Source of the DNA: Phenylobacterium sp.
GTDB lineage: Bacteria > Pseudomonadota > Alphaproteobacteria > Caulobacterales > Caulobacteraceae
Length of the DNA stretch: 7,889 bases
NCBI GenBank assembly: GCA_028698405.1
Contig: JAQVDF010000069.1
Location: forward strand, 1-7,889
Reading direction: 5' to 3'
Part shown: piece by piece, positions 1-7,806 of the stretch
How the letters are laid out: each line of letters opens with the position of its first letter
How positions within the stretch are numbered: position 1 is the first letter of the stretch
The notes under the pieces: generated by a model
Databases searched by the model: none
The model's input: only the letters and a program-made list of their open reading frames with translations
Told to the model about the DNA's origin: nothing
Position numbers and translations under genes: made by a program

Positions 1-2
1 CC

Positions 3-809
3 GAGCCCAACGCCGGCTCCGACCTAGCCAGCCTGCAGACCCGCTGCGAGGACATGGGCGATCACTACCTGATCAACGGCCAGAAGATCTGGACCTCCGG
101 CGCCCAGTGGTCGGACTGGTGCGGCATGCTGGTGCGCACCGACTTCTCGGCCAAGAAGCACGACGGCATCAGCTTCCTGCTGGTCGACATGCACCAGCCG
201 GGCATCGAGACCCGGCCGATCAAGCTGATCGCCGGCGCCTCGCCCTTCTGCGAGACCTTCTTCACCGACGCCCGCGCCGAGAAGAACGGCCTGCTGGGCG
301 AACTGAACCGCGGCTGGACGGTGGGCAAGCGGCTGCTGCAGCACGAGCGGGCCAGCCAGACGGCGGCCTCCGGCCCGGGCGGCGGACGCCAGGCGCCGCT
401 GACGGACCTCGCCAAGCGCTATGTCGGCGTCGACGAGAAGGGCCGCATCGCCGATCCCGACCTGCGCACGCGGCTGGCGCGCCACGAGATGGACTCTCGC
501 GCCCACAGCCTGACGCTGATGCGCGCCTTCGCCGAATCCAGGGGCGCGGGTGGGGCGACCAACACCGCCTCGGTGCTGAAGAACTCGGCCACCAACGTGG
601 CGCAGACCCGCGCCGAGCTGACGCTCGAGATCATGGGCCACCAGGGCCTGGGCTGGGAGGGCGAGGCCTTCTCGGCCGACGAGCTGCAGGCGGTGCGCGG
701 CTGGCTCTTCGGCAAGGCGATGTCGATCTACGGCGGCTCGGCCGAGATCCAGAACAACATCATCTCCAAGCGCATCCTGGGTCTGCCGGACACCACCCAG
801 TCGACCTAG
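3..809 (+). CDS. Acyl-CoA dehydrogenase, C-terminal part (5' end outside window)
   Basis: Flavoenzyme that would oxidise an acyl-CoA thioester to the trans-2-enoyl-CoA in fatty-acid or related acyl-CoA breakdown, in the cytoplasm with FAD and an electron-transfer flavoprotein. The frame is open from the first complete codon at base 3 and already lies inside the middle domain: EPNAGSDLASL (residues 1-11 as visible) followed by INGQKIWTSGAQWSDW is the family's FAD/substrate signature. The C-terminal helical domain ends in YGGSAEIQNNIISKRILGLP (bases 729-788), the usual family ending. The visible part is 268 residues of an expected total near 400, so roughly one third is missing at the left edge. 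The Glu at the MCAD-type catalytic position (YEGT) is Gly here; a Glu in LLQHERAS (bases 345-347) sits where isovaleryl- and long-chain-type enzymes carry their base. Substrate cannot be told. The internal ATG at 54 is not the start, since conserved sequence continues upstream. It is separated by 110 bases from the next operon. Confidence 0.95.
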   Translation, partial: EPNAGSDLASLQTRCEDMGDHYLINGQKIWTSGAQWSDWCGMLVRTDFSAKKHDGISFLLVDMHQPGIETRPIKLIAGASPFCETFFTDARAEKNGLLGELNRGWTVGKRLLQHERASQTAASGPGGGRQAPLTDLAKRYVGVDEKGRIADPDLRTRLARHEMDSRAHSLTLMRAFAESRGAGGATNTASVLKNSATNVAQTRAELTLEIMGHQGLGWEGEAFSADELQAVRGWLFGKAMSIYGGSAEIQNNIISKRILGLPDTTQST

Positions 810-919
810 CGGACCTCGCCATACCGACGCTCGGGTCGATGTTCTCTGTTTCTTCCCCGCCGGGGCGCCGCTAGGCTCCGGCGCAGGGACCGCTTTAGCG
901 GGCGAGAGCGACGGGGGCG
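810..919. other. Intergenic region with two small inverted repeats; likely holds the operon promoter
   Basis: This is the only sizeable non-coding gap before the six-gene operon. Two inverted repeats are visible: GCGCCG (865-870) with CGGCGC (879-884) around an 8-base loop, and CCGC (890-893) with GCGG (898-901) around TTTA. Neither is followed by a T-run, so neither is a convincing intrinsic terminator. A promoter for the operon is expected here from the layout. The nearest match to an alphaproteobacterial -10 element is GCTAGGCT at 870-877, but I find no good -35 partner, so no promoter is called. The T-rich stretch TTCTCTGTTTCTTCC (842-856) is compositionally unlike its surroundings. Confidence 0.4.
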
Positions 920-1549
920 ATGGAGCAGGAGGCGGTTCCGCAGCAGATGGACGAGCCGACGCTCGCCGCGCGGCACGCCGATCTTCTGGCTCGCGAGGAC
1001 CTGCAGTTCGACTTCCCGGCCTACGTGGAGCCCAAGCCGCCGGCCTGGGCGGATGCGCTGGTGCGCTTCTTCGAAGCGATCGCGCCGCTGCTGAAGGTGG
1101 TGTTCTGGGTCGGGCTGATCGTCGGGGGCCTGCTGGTCGCCTACTTCGCCGCGCGCGAGGTGCAGGCGACCTGGGCGCGCCGGCGCCGGGCCAGGCCCGC
1201 GGCGCAGCCGCCGGCCGACTGGGCGCCCGAGCCGCAGCGGGCCAGGGCGCTTCTCGAGGAGGCCGACCGGCTGGCCGCCGCCGGCCGCTTCGACGAGGCG
1301 GTCCACCTGCTGCTGTTCCGCAGCATCGAGGACCTGGAGGGTCGCCGGCCCGAGGCCGTCCGTCCGGCGCTGACCAGCCGCGACATCGCCCGCATGCCGG
1401 CCATGCCGGCCGCCGCCCGCAGCGCCTTTTCCCGCATCGCCGAGGTGGTGGAGAAGAGCTTCTTCGGCGGCCGGCCGGTGGGCCAGGCGGACTTCGCCGA
1501 GTGCCGCCGCGCCTACGAAGCCTTCGCCTTCGCAGAGGGCTGGTCGTGA
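920..1549 (+). CDS. DUF4129 domain membrane protein, first gene of the MoxR operon
   Basis: A 209-residue protein of unknown biochemical role. The N-terminal ~55 residues are polar, with a Pro/aromatic patch; one membrane helix follows (about residues 57-78, KVVFWVGLIVGGLLVAYFAA), then a strongly basic stretch (RRRRARP, 87-93) that by the positive-inside rule faces the cytoplasm. The C-terminal ~75 residues, with FDEAVHLLLFRSIEDLEGR and the SRDI motif (153-156), have the pattern of the DUF4129 domain, known elsewhere as the C-terminal domain of transglutaminase-like membrane proteins; no transglutaminase domain is present here. ATG at 920 is preceded by GGGGG, which is close, and by GAGAG at 904-908. 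A second in-frame ATG at 947 has AGGAGG at 927-932 but with a long 14-base spacing, so the start is not settled. Its TGA overlaps the GTG of the next gene in GTGA, implying coupled translation. Confidence 0.88.
   Translation: MEQEAVPQQMDEPTLAARHADLLAREDLQFDFPAYVEPKPPAWADALVRFFEAIAPLLKVVFWVGLIVGGLLVAYFAAREVQATWARRRRARPAAQPPADWAPEPQRARALLEEADRLAAAGRFDEAVHLLLFRSIEDLEGRRPEAVRPALTSRDIARMPAMPAAARSAFSRIAEVVEKSFFGGRPVGQADFAECRRAYEAFAFAEGWS
1534..1539 (+). promoter_or_regulatory. Ribosome binding site deciding the GTG start at 1546
   Basis: AGAGGG lies six bases upstream of GTG 1546. This supports 1546, with a 4-base overlap of the upstream stop, over the earlier in-frame GTG at 1501, which lies deep inside the DUF4129 coding sequence and would add a basic 15-residue leader. 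Confidence 0.6.
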
Positions 1550-2791
1550 GCGTCGCCGACGGCGCCGCCCCCGCGCGGGCCCAGCCCTTCTCGACCAAGG
1601 TGGTCGTCGTCCTGCTGGCCGTGGGGCTGGTGGCCTTCGCCGCCTTCACCGTGCTGGCGGCCTACGCGCCGGAGACCCGCGGCGACGGCGATCCAGGCGC
1701 CCACGCACTGTCGCGTTCGGCGGTGGGCTACACCGGTGTGCGCTGGCTGCTGGAGGAGCAACGGGTGGACGTGGCGGTGGCCCGCAGCCTCCCGCCGCAT
1801 TCGGCCGACCCGGCGTCGGAGGCCTCCCCGCTGGTGGTGGTCACCCCGCCGCGCGGCGTGCAGGCCGAGGCGCTGGAGCCCTTCTTCGACACGTCGCCTC
1901 TGCTGATCGTGCTGCCCAAGTGGGCGACTGCGCCCGACCCGAAGCGGCCCGACCGGGTGCTGAAGCTCGGCGTGGGACCCGCCGCGCCGTTCGAGGAGAT
2001 GCTGAAGGCCTTGTCGCCGCAGACCATGGTCGCCCATCGTGAAGGCGTCGCGCGCCCGGTGCTGACCGGCGCCTCGCCGCCCTTCGAGGGGGTGCGCCTC
2101 CGGCTCGGAGAGATCGACGCCCTGCAGACCCTCTCCGGCTCGGGCTGGGAGCCGGCGCTGGTCGACGAGACGGGGGCGGCGGTGCTGGCGTGCGCTCGCG
2201 GGCGGCCGGTCTGCGTGCTGGCCGATCCGGACCTGGTGAACACGCAAGGGATCGCCGACCGCGACACGGCCAGGGCCGGCCTGTTCGTCCTCAACAGCCT
2301 GCGGGGCGAGGGCGCGCCGGTCTATTTCGACGTCACGCTGAACGGCATCGCCGCGCGCAACAACCTGCTGAAGCTGCTGCTGACTCCGCCGCTGCTCGGC
2401 TTCACCCTCTGCGCCGTGGCTGCGGCCCTGCTGATGGGCTGGCACGCGCTGGCGAGGTTCGGGCCGGCCCGGCGCGAGGACCGGGCGCTGGCGCTCGGCA
2501 AGCAGGCGCTGGTCGACAACTCGGCCGGCCTGTTCCGGATGGCCGGCAAGGAGCACGAACTCGCCCCCGCCTATGTGCGTCTGACCGAGCAGCTGGCCGC
2601 CAGGGCGGCTGGCGGGGACCGCGCCCCGGATGGGGCGGTGGAGCGGGTCGCCTGGCTGGACCGCCTGGCCGCACAACGTGGCGCGAGCGTCCGGCTCGCC
2701 GAGCTGGAGCAGGCGGCCGAGGGCGCGCGCACGCGCCAAGACCTGCTGGGGCTGGCGCGGCGGCTGTACGAATGGAGGGCGGAGATGACGC

Positions 2792-2805
<14 letters not shown>
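1546..2805 (+). CDS. DUF4350 domain membrane protein
   Basis: A 419-residue protein from the GTG at 1546. One membrane helix lies at about 19-40 ([20 protein letters not shown]), followed by a large domain (about 41-275) and a second helix at about 277-303, then a basic tail ([16 protein letters not shown]) and a helical, Ala-rich cytoplasmic C-terminus. Charge distribution puts both ends in the cytoplasm and the large domain in the periplasm. The segment just after the first helix, with [15 protein letters not shown] and then [11 protein letters not shown], matches the DUF4350 pattern, a Rossmann-like module with no known reaction. DUF4350 proteins commonly sit beside MoxR and DUF58 genes, as here. 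The stop overlaps the MoxR start by 14 bases. I see no catalytic motif; a scaffold or ligand-sensing role within an envelope complex is inference. Confidence 0.88.
2781..2784 (+). promoter_or_regulatory. Ribosome binding site for the MoxR gene
   Basis: GGAG with a 7-base spacing to the GTG at 2792, inside the end of the DUF4350 gene; GGAGGG at 2774-2779 lies just upstream. It supports GTG 2792, giving the 14-base overlap, rather than the later in-frame GTG at 2807. Confidence 0.55.
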
Positions 2806-3748
<943 letters not shown>

Positions 3749-3808
3749 ATGGGGTCGTGTAGCGGCCTTCGTCCCGCCGCTGCGCGGGGGAGGTAGGAGC
3801 GAACGCCG
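3749..3808 (+). other. 60-base spacer with alternative hairpins inside the operon
   Basis: The only real gap in the operon, between the MoxR and DUF58 genes. Two perfect stems can form but share bases: AGCGGC (3761-3766) with GCCGCT (3776-3781), and CCCGC (3773-3777) with GCGGG (3784-3788). Neither has a following T-run, so termination is unlikely. The second stem ends seven bases before AGGAG (3795-3799), the ribosome binding site of the DUF58 gene (spacing 9 to ATG 3809). A small interspersed repeat or an RNA-processing or translation-control site are both possible; high GC makes chance stems common. Confidence 0.35.
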
Positions 3809-5119
3809 ATGATCTACCCGACCCCCAGGGCCATCCTGCTGGTGGCCGCCGGCGCGGCGCCGTCCTTGATCGTGGCGCTGGCGGCGCCTGGATACTGGGT
3901 GGCGTCGCTCGCCTGGCTGCTGGCGGTGGGCGGGCTGATTCTGGCGGACGTGCTGCTGGCCCCGCCGGCCGGGTCGGTGGAGCTCGAACTGAAGGCGCCG
4001 GGGTCGCTGGGTGTGGGGCGCGCAGCCGAGGCGCGCCTCGCGGCGGTCTTCCCGAAGGCGGCGCCGCGCGCCGTCGAGCTCGCCCTGTCGGCGGGCGAGC
4101 GGCTGGCGCTGGAGCCGGCCCGCCAGGTGGCGGCCGCTGCCGGCCGGCGCGCCGAGGCCGCCGTCACCCTGCGCCCGCTGCGGCGCGGCGAGGGCCGCTT
4201 CGAGGCGGCCTGGGCGCGCTGGCGAGGCCCGCTGGGCCTGGCCTTCATCCAGCGCGAGGCGAAGCTGGACGACGTCGCGGTCATCACCCCCGACGTGCAG
4301 TCGGTGACCGAGGAGGCGGTGCGGCTGTTCTCCCGCGACGCCCCGTTCGGGGCCAAGGTGCAGCAGGACGTCGGCGAGGGCGCCGAGTTCCACGCGCTGA
4401 AGGAATACCAGCAGGGGATGGACCTGCGCTCGGTCGACTGGAAGCAGAGCGCCCGGCACGGCAAGCTGATCGGCCGCGAGTACCGCACTGAGCGCAACCA
4501 CCACATCATCCTGGCGCTCGACACCGGTCGTCTGATGTGCGCGCCGCTCGGCGGAGCGCCGCGCATCGACCGGGCGATCAACGCGGCGCTGCTGCTGGCC
4601 TTCGTCTCGCTGAAGCTGGGCGATCGGGTGGGGCTGTTCGCCTTCGACGCCCGGCCGCGGGTGGCGAGCGGGGTGACCGCCGGCGCCCAGTCCTTCCCGC
4701 TGCTGCAGCGGCTGGCCGCCTCCATCGACTACACGACGGAGGAGACCAACTTCACGCTGGGGCTCTCGACCCTGCTGGGGCGACTCGACCGCCGCTCGCT
4801 GGTGGTGGTGTTCACCGACTTCGCCGACCCGACCAGCGCCGAGCTGATGATCGAGAACGTCGGGCGGCTCCTGCGCACCCACCACGTGCTGTTCGTGGCC
4901 TTCCGCGACGAGGAGCTGGAGGGCCTGGTCGCCGCCGAGCCGCGGGCGCCCGAGGACGTCTCCCGCGCCGTGGTCGCCGGGACCCTGCTGCAGCAGCGCG
5001 AGCTGGTGTTCGAGCGGCTGACGCGGATGGGGGCGCAGATCGTCGACGCCCCCGCCGGGCGGATGGGGACGGCCCTGGTCAACGCCTATCTCGACGCCAA
5101 GCGCAGGGACCTGCTGTAG
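3809..5119 (+). CDS. DUF58 (VWA-like) membrane protein, probable MoxR partner
   Basis: A 436-residue protein. Two membrane helices lie near the N-terminus (about 7-27 and 29-50), followed by a beta-rich segment and then the DUF58 signature SVDWKQSARHGKLIGREY, with D210-W211 at its core. A von Willebrand A-like domain follows: strand ending HHIILALDTGRLM (D238), the loop TNFTLGL (T313), and strand LVVVFTDF (D337). DUF58 proteins are the usual genomic and presumed functional partners of MoxR ATPases. In a classical MIDAS metal site the first motif is DxSxS; here it is D-T-G-R-L, lacking both serines, so metal binding may be altered or lost. The ATG at 3809 has AGGAG nine bases upstream. Length and motifs otherwise appear complete. 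The next gene begins nine bases after the stop. Confidence 0.94.
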   Translation: MIYPTPRAILLVAAGAAPSLIVALAAPGYWVASLAWLLAVGGLILADVLLAPPAGSVELELKAPGSLGVGRAAEARLAAVFPKAAPRAVELALSAGERLALEPARQVAAAAGRRAEAAVTLRPLRRGEGRFEAAWARWRGPLGLAFIQREAKLDDVAVITPDVQSVTEEAVRLFSRDAPFGAKVQQDVGEGAEFHALKEYQQGMDLRSVDWKQSARHGKLIGREYRTERNHHIILALDTGRLMCAPLGGAPRIDRAINAALLLAFVSLKLGDRVGLFAFDARPRVASGVTAGAQSFPLLQRLAASIDYTTEETNFTLGLSTLLGRLDRRSLVVVFTDFADPTSAELMIENVGRLLRTHHVLFVAFRDEELEGLVAAEPRAPEDVSRAVVAGTLLQQRELVFERLTRMGAQIVDAPAGRMGTALVNAYLDAKRRDLL

Positions 5120-5128
5120 GCTCCCGCG

Positions 5129-6112
5129 ATGGCCGAGCTCGTCCTCAAGAGCCAGCGTTTCCGCGCCGAGCGGGAGGCCGACTGGCGCCGGCTGGAAGCC
5201 CTGCTGGCCAAGGCCGAGGGCGGCTCGGCCGCGCGGCTGAGCCGCGAGGAACTGCTGGAGCTGCCGGTGCTCTACCGCTCGGCCCTGTCGTCGCTGTCGG
5301 TGGCCCGCTCGATCTCGCTCGACCAGGGCCTGATCGACTACCTGGAGAGCCTCTGCACCCGCGCCTACTTCTTCGTCTACGGCGCCCGCTCGACCCTGCT
5401 GGCCAGGATGGGCGGGTTCTTCACCCACGACTGGCCGGCGGCGGTGAAGGGCCTCTGGCGGGAGACGCTCGTGTCGCTGGCGATCACCCTGCTGGGCGTC
5501 GTGGTGGCCGCGGCGCTGGTCGCCGGCGATCCCGACTGGTTCTACGCCTTCGTCCCGTCGGAGCTGGCCGGCGGGCGCGATCCGTCCGCCTCCGCCGCCT
5601 TTCTGCGAGCGACCCTATACGACGACCATGACGGCAAGTCGGTGTTCGCGACCTTCCTGTTCACCCACAACGCCCAGGTCGCGCTGTTCGCCTTCGCGCT
5701 GGGCTTCGCCCTGTGCCTGCCGACGGCCGGGCTGATGATCCACAACGGCTTGATGCTCGGGGCCTTCCTGGCTTTGTTCGCCTCGCACGGGCTCGGCCTC
5801 GAAGCGGGCGGCTGGCTGATGATCCACGGGGCCACCGAGCTGTTCGCCATCGTGCTGGCGGGGGCCGCCGGTTTCAGCATCGGCTGGGCGGTTGTGTTTC
5901 CCGGCGAGACCTCGCGGATGAGCGCGGCGGCCGCGGCCGGGCGGAGGGCGGCGGTGGTGATGATCGGCGTCGTCGTCATGCTGTTCCTGGCCGGCCTGCT
6001 GGAAGGCATCGGTCGCCAGGCGGTCCGCGCCGACGCCCTGCGCTGGACCATCGCCGCAGCCAGCCTGTCCCTCTGGCTCGCCTACTTCTACCTGCCGAGG
6101 AAGACGCCGTGA
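5129..6112 (+). CDS. SpoIIM/DUF95-family multi-pass membrane protein
   Basis: A 327-residue integral membrane protein. About 110 residues of charged, mostly helical N-terminal sequence precede roughly six membrane segments (first at about 112-132, last at about 300-322). Recognisable family features are FLFTHNAQVALFAFALGF (176-193), the HGATELFAIVLAGAAG segment (H233, E237) and a terminal LLEGIGRQ. The family is named after a protein of Bacillus sporulation, but nothing here suggests sporulation: members are common in non-sporulating bacteria, typically next to RDD and MoxR/DUF58 genes, as here. The ATG lies nine bases after the DUF58 stop with only TAGG upstream as a weak ribosome site, consistent with coupling. 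Its TGA overlaps the next gene's GTG in GTGA. A role in a membrane complex with its neighbours is inferred from context. Confidence 0.93.
   Translation: MAELVLKSQRFRAEREADWRRLEALLAKAEGGSAARLSREELLELPVLYRSALSSLSVARSISLDQGLIDYLESLCTRAYFFVYGARSTLLARMGGFFTHDWPAAVKGLWRETLVSLAITLLGVVVAAALVAGDPDWFYAFVPSELAGGRDPSASAAFLRATLYDDHDGKSVFATFLFTHNAQVALFAFALGFALCLPTAGLMIHNGLMLGAFLALFASHGLGLEAGGWLMIHGATELFAIVLAGAAGFSIGWAVVFPGETSRMSAAAAAGRRAAVVMIGVVVMLFLAGLLEGIGRQAVRADALRWTIAAASLSLWLAYFYLPRKTP
6097..6101 (+). promoter_or_regulatory. Ribosome binding site deciding the GTG start at 6109
   Basis: GAGGA with a 7-base spacing to GTG 6109. Together with the GTGA overlap and the RDD-type sequence beginning soon after, this fixes the start; the same frame stays open far upstream only because of the GC-rich composition. 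Confidence 0.6.
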
Positions 6113-6996
6113 GCCTGGCCGGCGCGCAGGACGGGCCGCGGACCGCCGGGCGGGCTCCGCAGGACACCACCCGCGAGTTCGTGACGCCCGAAGGCGTCGA
6201 CCTGCGCCTGCGCATCGGCGAGGCGGGCGAGCGCGCCGCGGCCTTCGTCATCGACGTGGTCATCCTGGTCGTGGCGCTGATCGTCGTCAGCATCGTCTCG
6301 GCGGGCGTGCTGCTCGCCTCGCAGCTGCGCGGCGTGGAAATGGCGGCCATCGTCTGGCTGCTGATCGCCTTCTTCCTGCGCAGCTTCTACTTCATGGCCT
6401 TCGAGATGCACCCCAGGGCCGCCACCCCGGGCAAGCGGATCATGGGCCTCAGGGTGATCGCCCGCGGCGGCGGGCGGCTGACCGCCGACGCGGTGTTCGC
6501 CCGCAACGCCTTGCGCGAGCTCGAAGTGTTCCTGCCTCTGTCCTTCCTGGTCTCGCAAGGGGACGGGATCAACGCCTGGGTGATCCTGCTCGGGCTGATC
6601 TGGAGCGGAATCTTCCTGTTCTTCCCGCTGTTCAACCGCGACCGGCTGCGGGTCGGCGATCTGGTGGCCGGCACGATGGTGGTCAAGGCGCCGCGCCGCA
6701 AGCTGCCGCCGGACCTCGCCGACGAGCGCCCGACCGTCGGGGTGCTGAGCTTCACCCAGGCGCAGGTGGACGCCTACGGGGTCAAGGAGCTGCACGTGCT
6801 GGAGGAGGTGCTGCGGCGCGCCGACAAGCCGACCCTGCGGGCGGTGGCCGAGCGGATCAGAGCCAAGATCGGCTGGCAGGGTGAGCCGGTGGAGGACGCC
6901 GAATTCCTCGCCGCATACTACGCGGCCCTGCGCGGGCGGCTGGAGACCCGGATGCTGTTCGGCCACCGTCGGCGCGACAAGTTCGACAAGGCCTAG
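6109..6996 (+). CDS. RDD-family membrane protein with soluble C-terminal extension
   Basis: A 295-residue protein from the GTG at 6109. An N-terminal segment [20 protein letters not shown] leads into the RDD domain: R42 and D49 in ERAAAFVID, three membrane helices (about 46-68, 79-99, 154-177), the conserved [13 protein letters not shown] loop (105-117) and [13 protein letters not shown] (176-188) with the late Asp D184. RDD proteins are small membrane proteins, some linked to ion transport; here the neighbourhood points rather to the MoxR/DUF58 system. After residue 195 comes a ~100-residue soluble tail ([23 protein letters not shown], cut at 215-234 for the core), longer than a minimal RDD protein, probably cytoplasmic and helical. 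It is the last gene of the operon, and its TAG overlaps the stop of the convergent minus-strand gene. Confidence 0.92.
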   Translation: MSLAGAQDGPRTAGRAPQDTTREFVTPEGVDLRLRIGEAGERAAAFVIDVVILVVALIVVSIVSAGVLLASQLRGVEMAAIVWLLIAFFLRSFYFMAFEMHPRAATPGKRIMGLRVIARGGGRLTADAVFARNALRELEVFLPLSFLVSQGDGINAWVILLGLIWSGIFLFFPLFNRDRLRVGDLVAGTMVVKAPRRKLPPDLADERPTVGVLSFTQAQVDAYGVKELHVLEEVLRRADKPTLRAVAERIRAKIGWQGEPVEDAEFLAAYYAALRGRLETRMLFGHRRRDKFDKA

Positions 6997-7775
6997 TCGA
7001 ACACCGCGGCCGGATCGTCCGGTGGGGCGGTCTGCGCCAGCCGCCGGATCTCGAAGTAGGCGGCGGCCGCCATCGACGCGAGATAGACGTCCGACAATGT
7101 CGAGGCCGAGGCGCAGGTCAGCAGCGCGGGAATGAGGCCGAACGGCCGCTCGGAGTCGTAGTAGGTTCCCAGGCCCACCCCTTCGCCCAGCCAGTCCGCG
7201 CCGAACGCGAACAGGATGTAGAGGGCGTAGAGGACGAGCAGCTTCAGGCGCGCGCCGCGCGCCATGCCGAAGGCCCGGCCGAGGGCCGAAAAGGCGCCCG
7301 TCCGCTCGACCACCGCCACCACCACCGTCAGCCCGACAAAGGGATAGAGCAGCGAGCCGGCCAGGTAGAGCAGAGGCGTTCCCGCGTTCATCCCGACGAT
7401 CGCCAGCCCGTAGAAGCCGGCCTCGAGGATCAGGTTCATCAGCACGCCGGCGGCCAGCACCGGGACCAGTACCGGCAGGCCCGGGCTCGTCAGCTCGCGC
7501 CAGGAGACCCTGCGGCCCTCCAGCTCCTGCCAGAACAGGTAGGCGACGGCGGCGTGGAACAGGGTGGCGCGCACCGCCTCGATGATGATCGAGGCCGCCG
7601 CATTGCCGTCGCCGGGCGGGGCGGGGGCGGCGATGGTCGTCCAGTCGAAGAGGAACTCGGGCAGGCCGACCAACAGCACGCCCAGGGCGAAGACCATCGG
7701 CGCATTGCGGACGATGAACTCCAGCGCCTCGACGAGGACGTGGTCGATGCGCAGGCGGGGCGCGGAGAGCTTCAC
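6993..7775 (-). CDS. Multi-pass membrane protein of unknown function
   Basis: A 260-residue hydrophobic protein with about six membrane segments (near residues 24-43, 61-81, 99-124, 133-155, 173-193 and 213-238). The motif VVERTGAFSALGRAFGMARG (from about 154, E157) between helices, and the ending YFEIRRL...AAVFD, resemble a family of alphaproteobacterial membrane proteins related to the membrane domain found in some glycerophosphodiester phosphodiesterases; no phosphodiesterase domain is present, and I assign no reaction. The start is GTG at 7775; the ATG at 7783 is out of frame and runs into a stop after three codons. No clear ribosome site is visible. A paralogous gene ends 31 bases upstream on the same strand, so the pair is probably cotranscribed. 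It converges on the RDD gene with a 4-base stop overlap. Confidence 0.85.
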   Translation of the reverse strand: MKLSAPRLRIDHVLVEALEFIVRNAPMVFALGVLLVGLPEFLFDWTTIAAPAPPGDGNAAASIIIEAVRATLFHAAVAYLFWQELEGRRVSWRELTSPGLPVLVPVLAAGVLMNLILEAGFYGLAIVGMNAGTPLLYLAGSLLYPFVGLTVVVAVVERTGAFSALGRAFGMARGARLKLLVLYALYILFAFGADWLGEGVGLGTYYDSERPFGLIPALLTCASASTLSDVYLASMAAAAYFEIRRLAQTAPPDDPAAVFD

Positions 7776-7806
7776 GGCGCCATTCTGCCCGATCCGACCC
7801 GCCGCG

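Noticed and set aside
865..901. Intrinsic terminator for the acyl-CoA dehydrogenase gene
   Set aside because: Stems of only 4-6 pairs and no following T-run; insufficient for a terminator call.
24..1649. Long open frame on the minus strand (541 codons) across the dehydrogenase and DUF4129 genes
   Set aside because: The product is low-complexity Arg/Pro/Ala/Gly-rich sequence with no recognisable domain, and it lies opposite genes with clear family motifs. Such frames arise from high GC with few stop codons.
4537..5631. Plus-strand alternative frame of 364 codons across the DUF58/SpoIIM junction
   Set aside because: Arg/Gly/Ala-rich product with no domain, out of frame with two recognised genes.
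5713..6108. Upstream extension of the RDD gene to an earlier start
   Set aside because: The extension is entirely inside the SpoIIM gene and reads as Arg-rich shadow sequence; GTG 6109 has a ribosome site and the typical GTGA overlap.
5129..6112. Sporulation function suggested by the SpoIIM family name
   Set aside because: No other sporulation gene is present, the organism looks alphaproteobacterial, and the family is widespread in non-sporulating bacteria.
7781..7783. ATG as start of the minus-strand membrane protein
   Set aside because: Out of frame with the gene; its own frame stops after three codons, so GTG 7775 is the better start.
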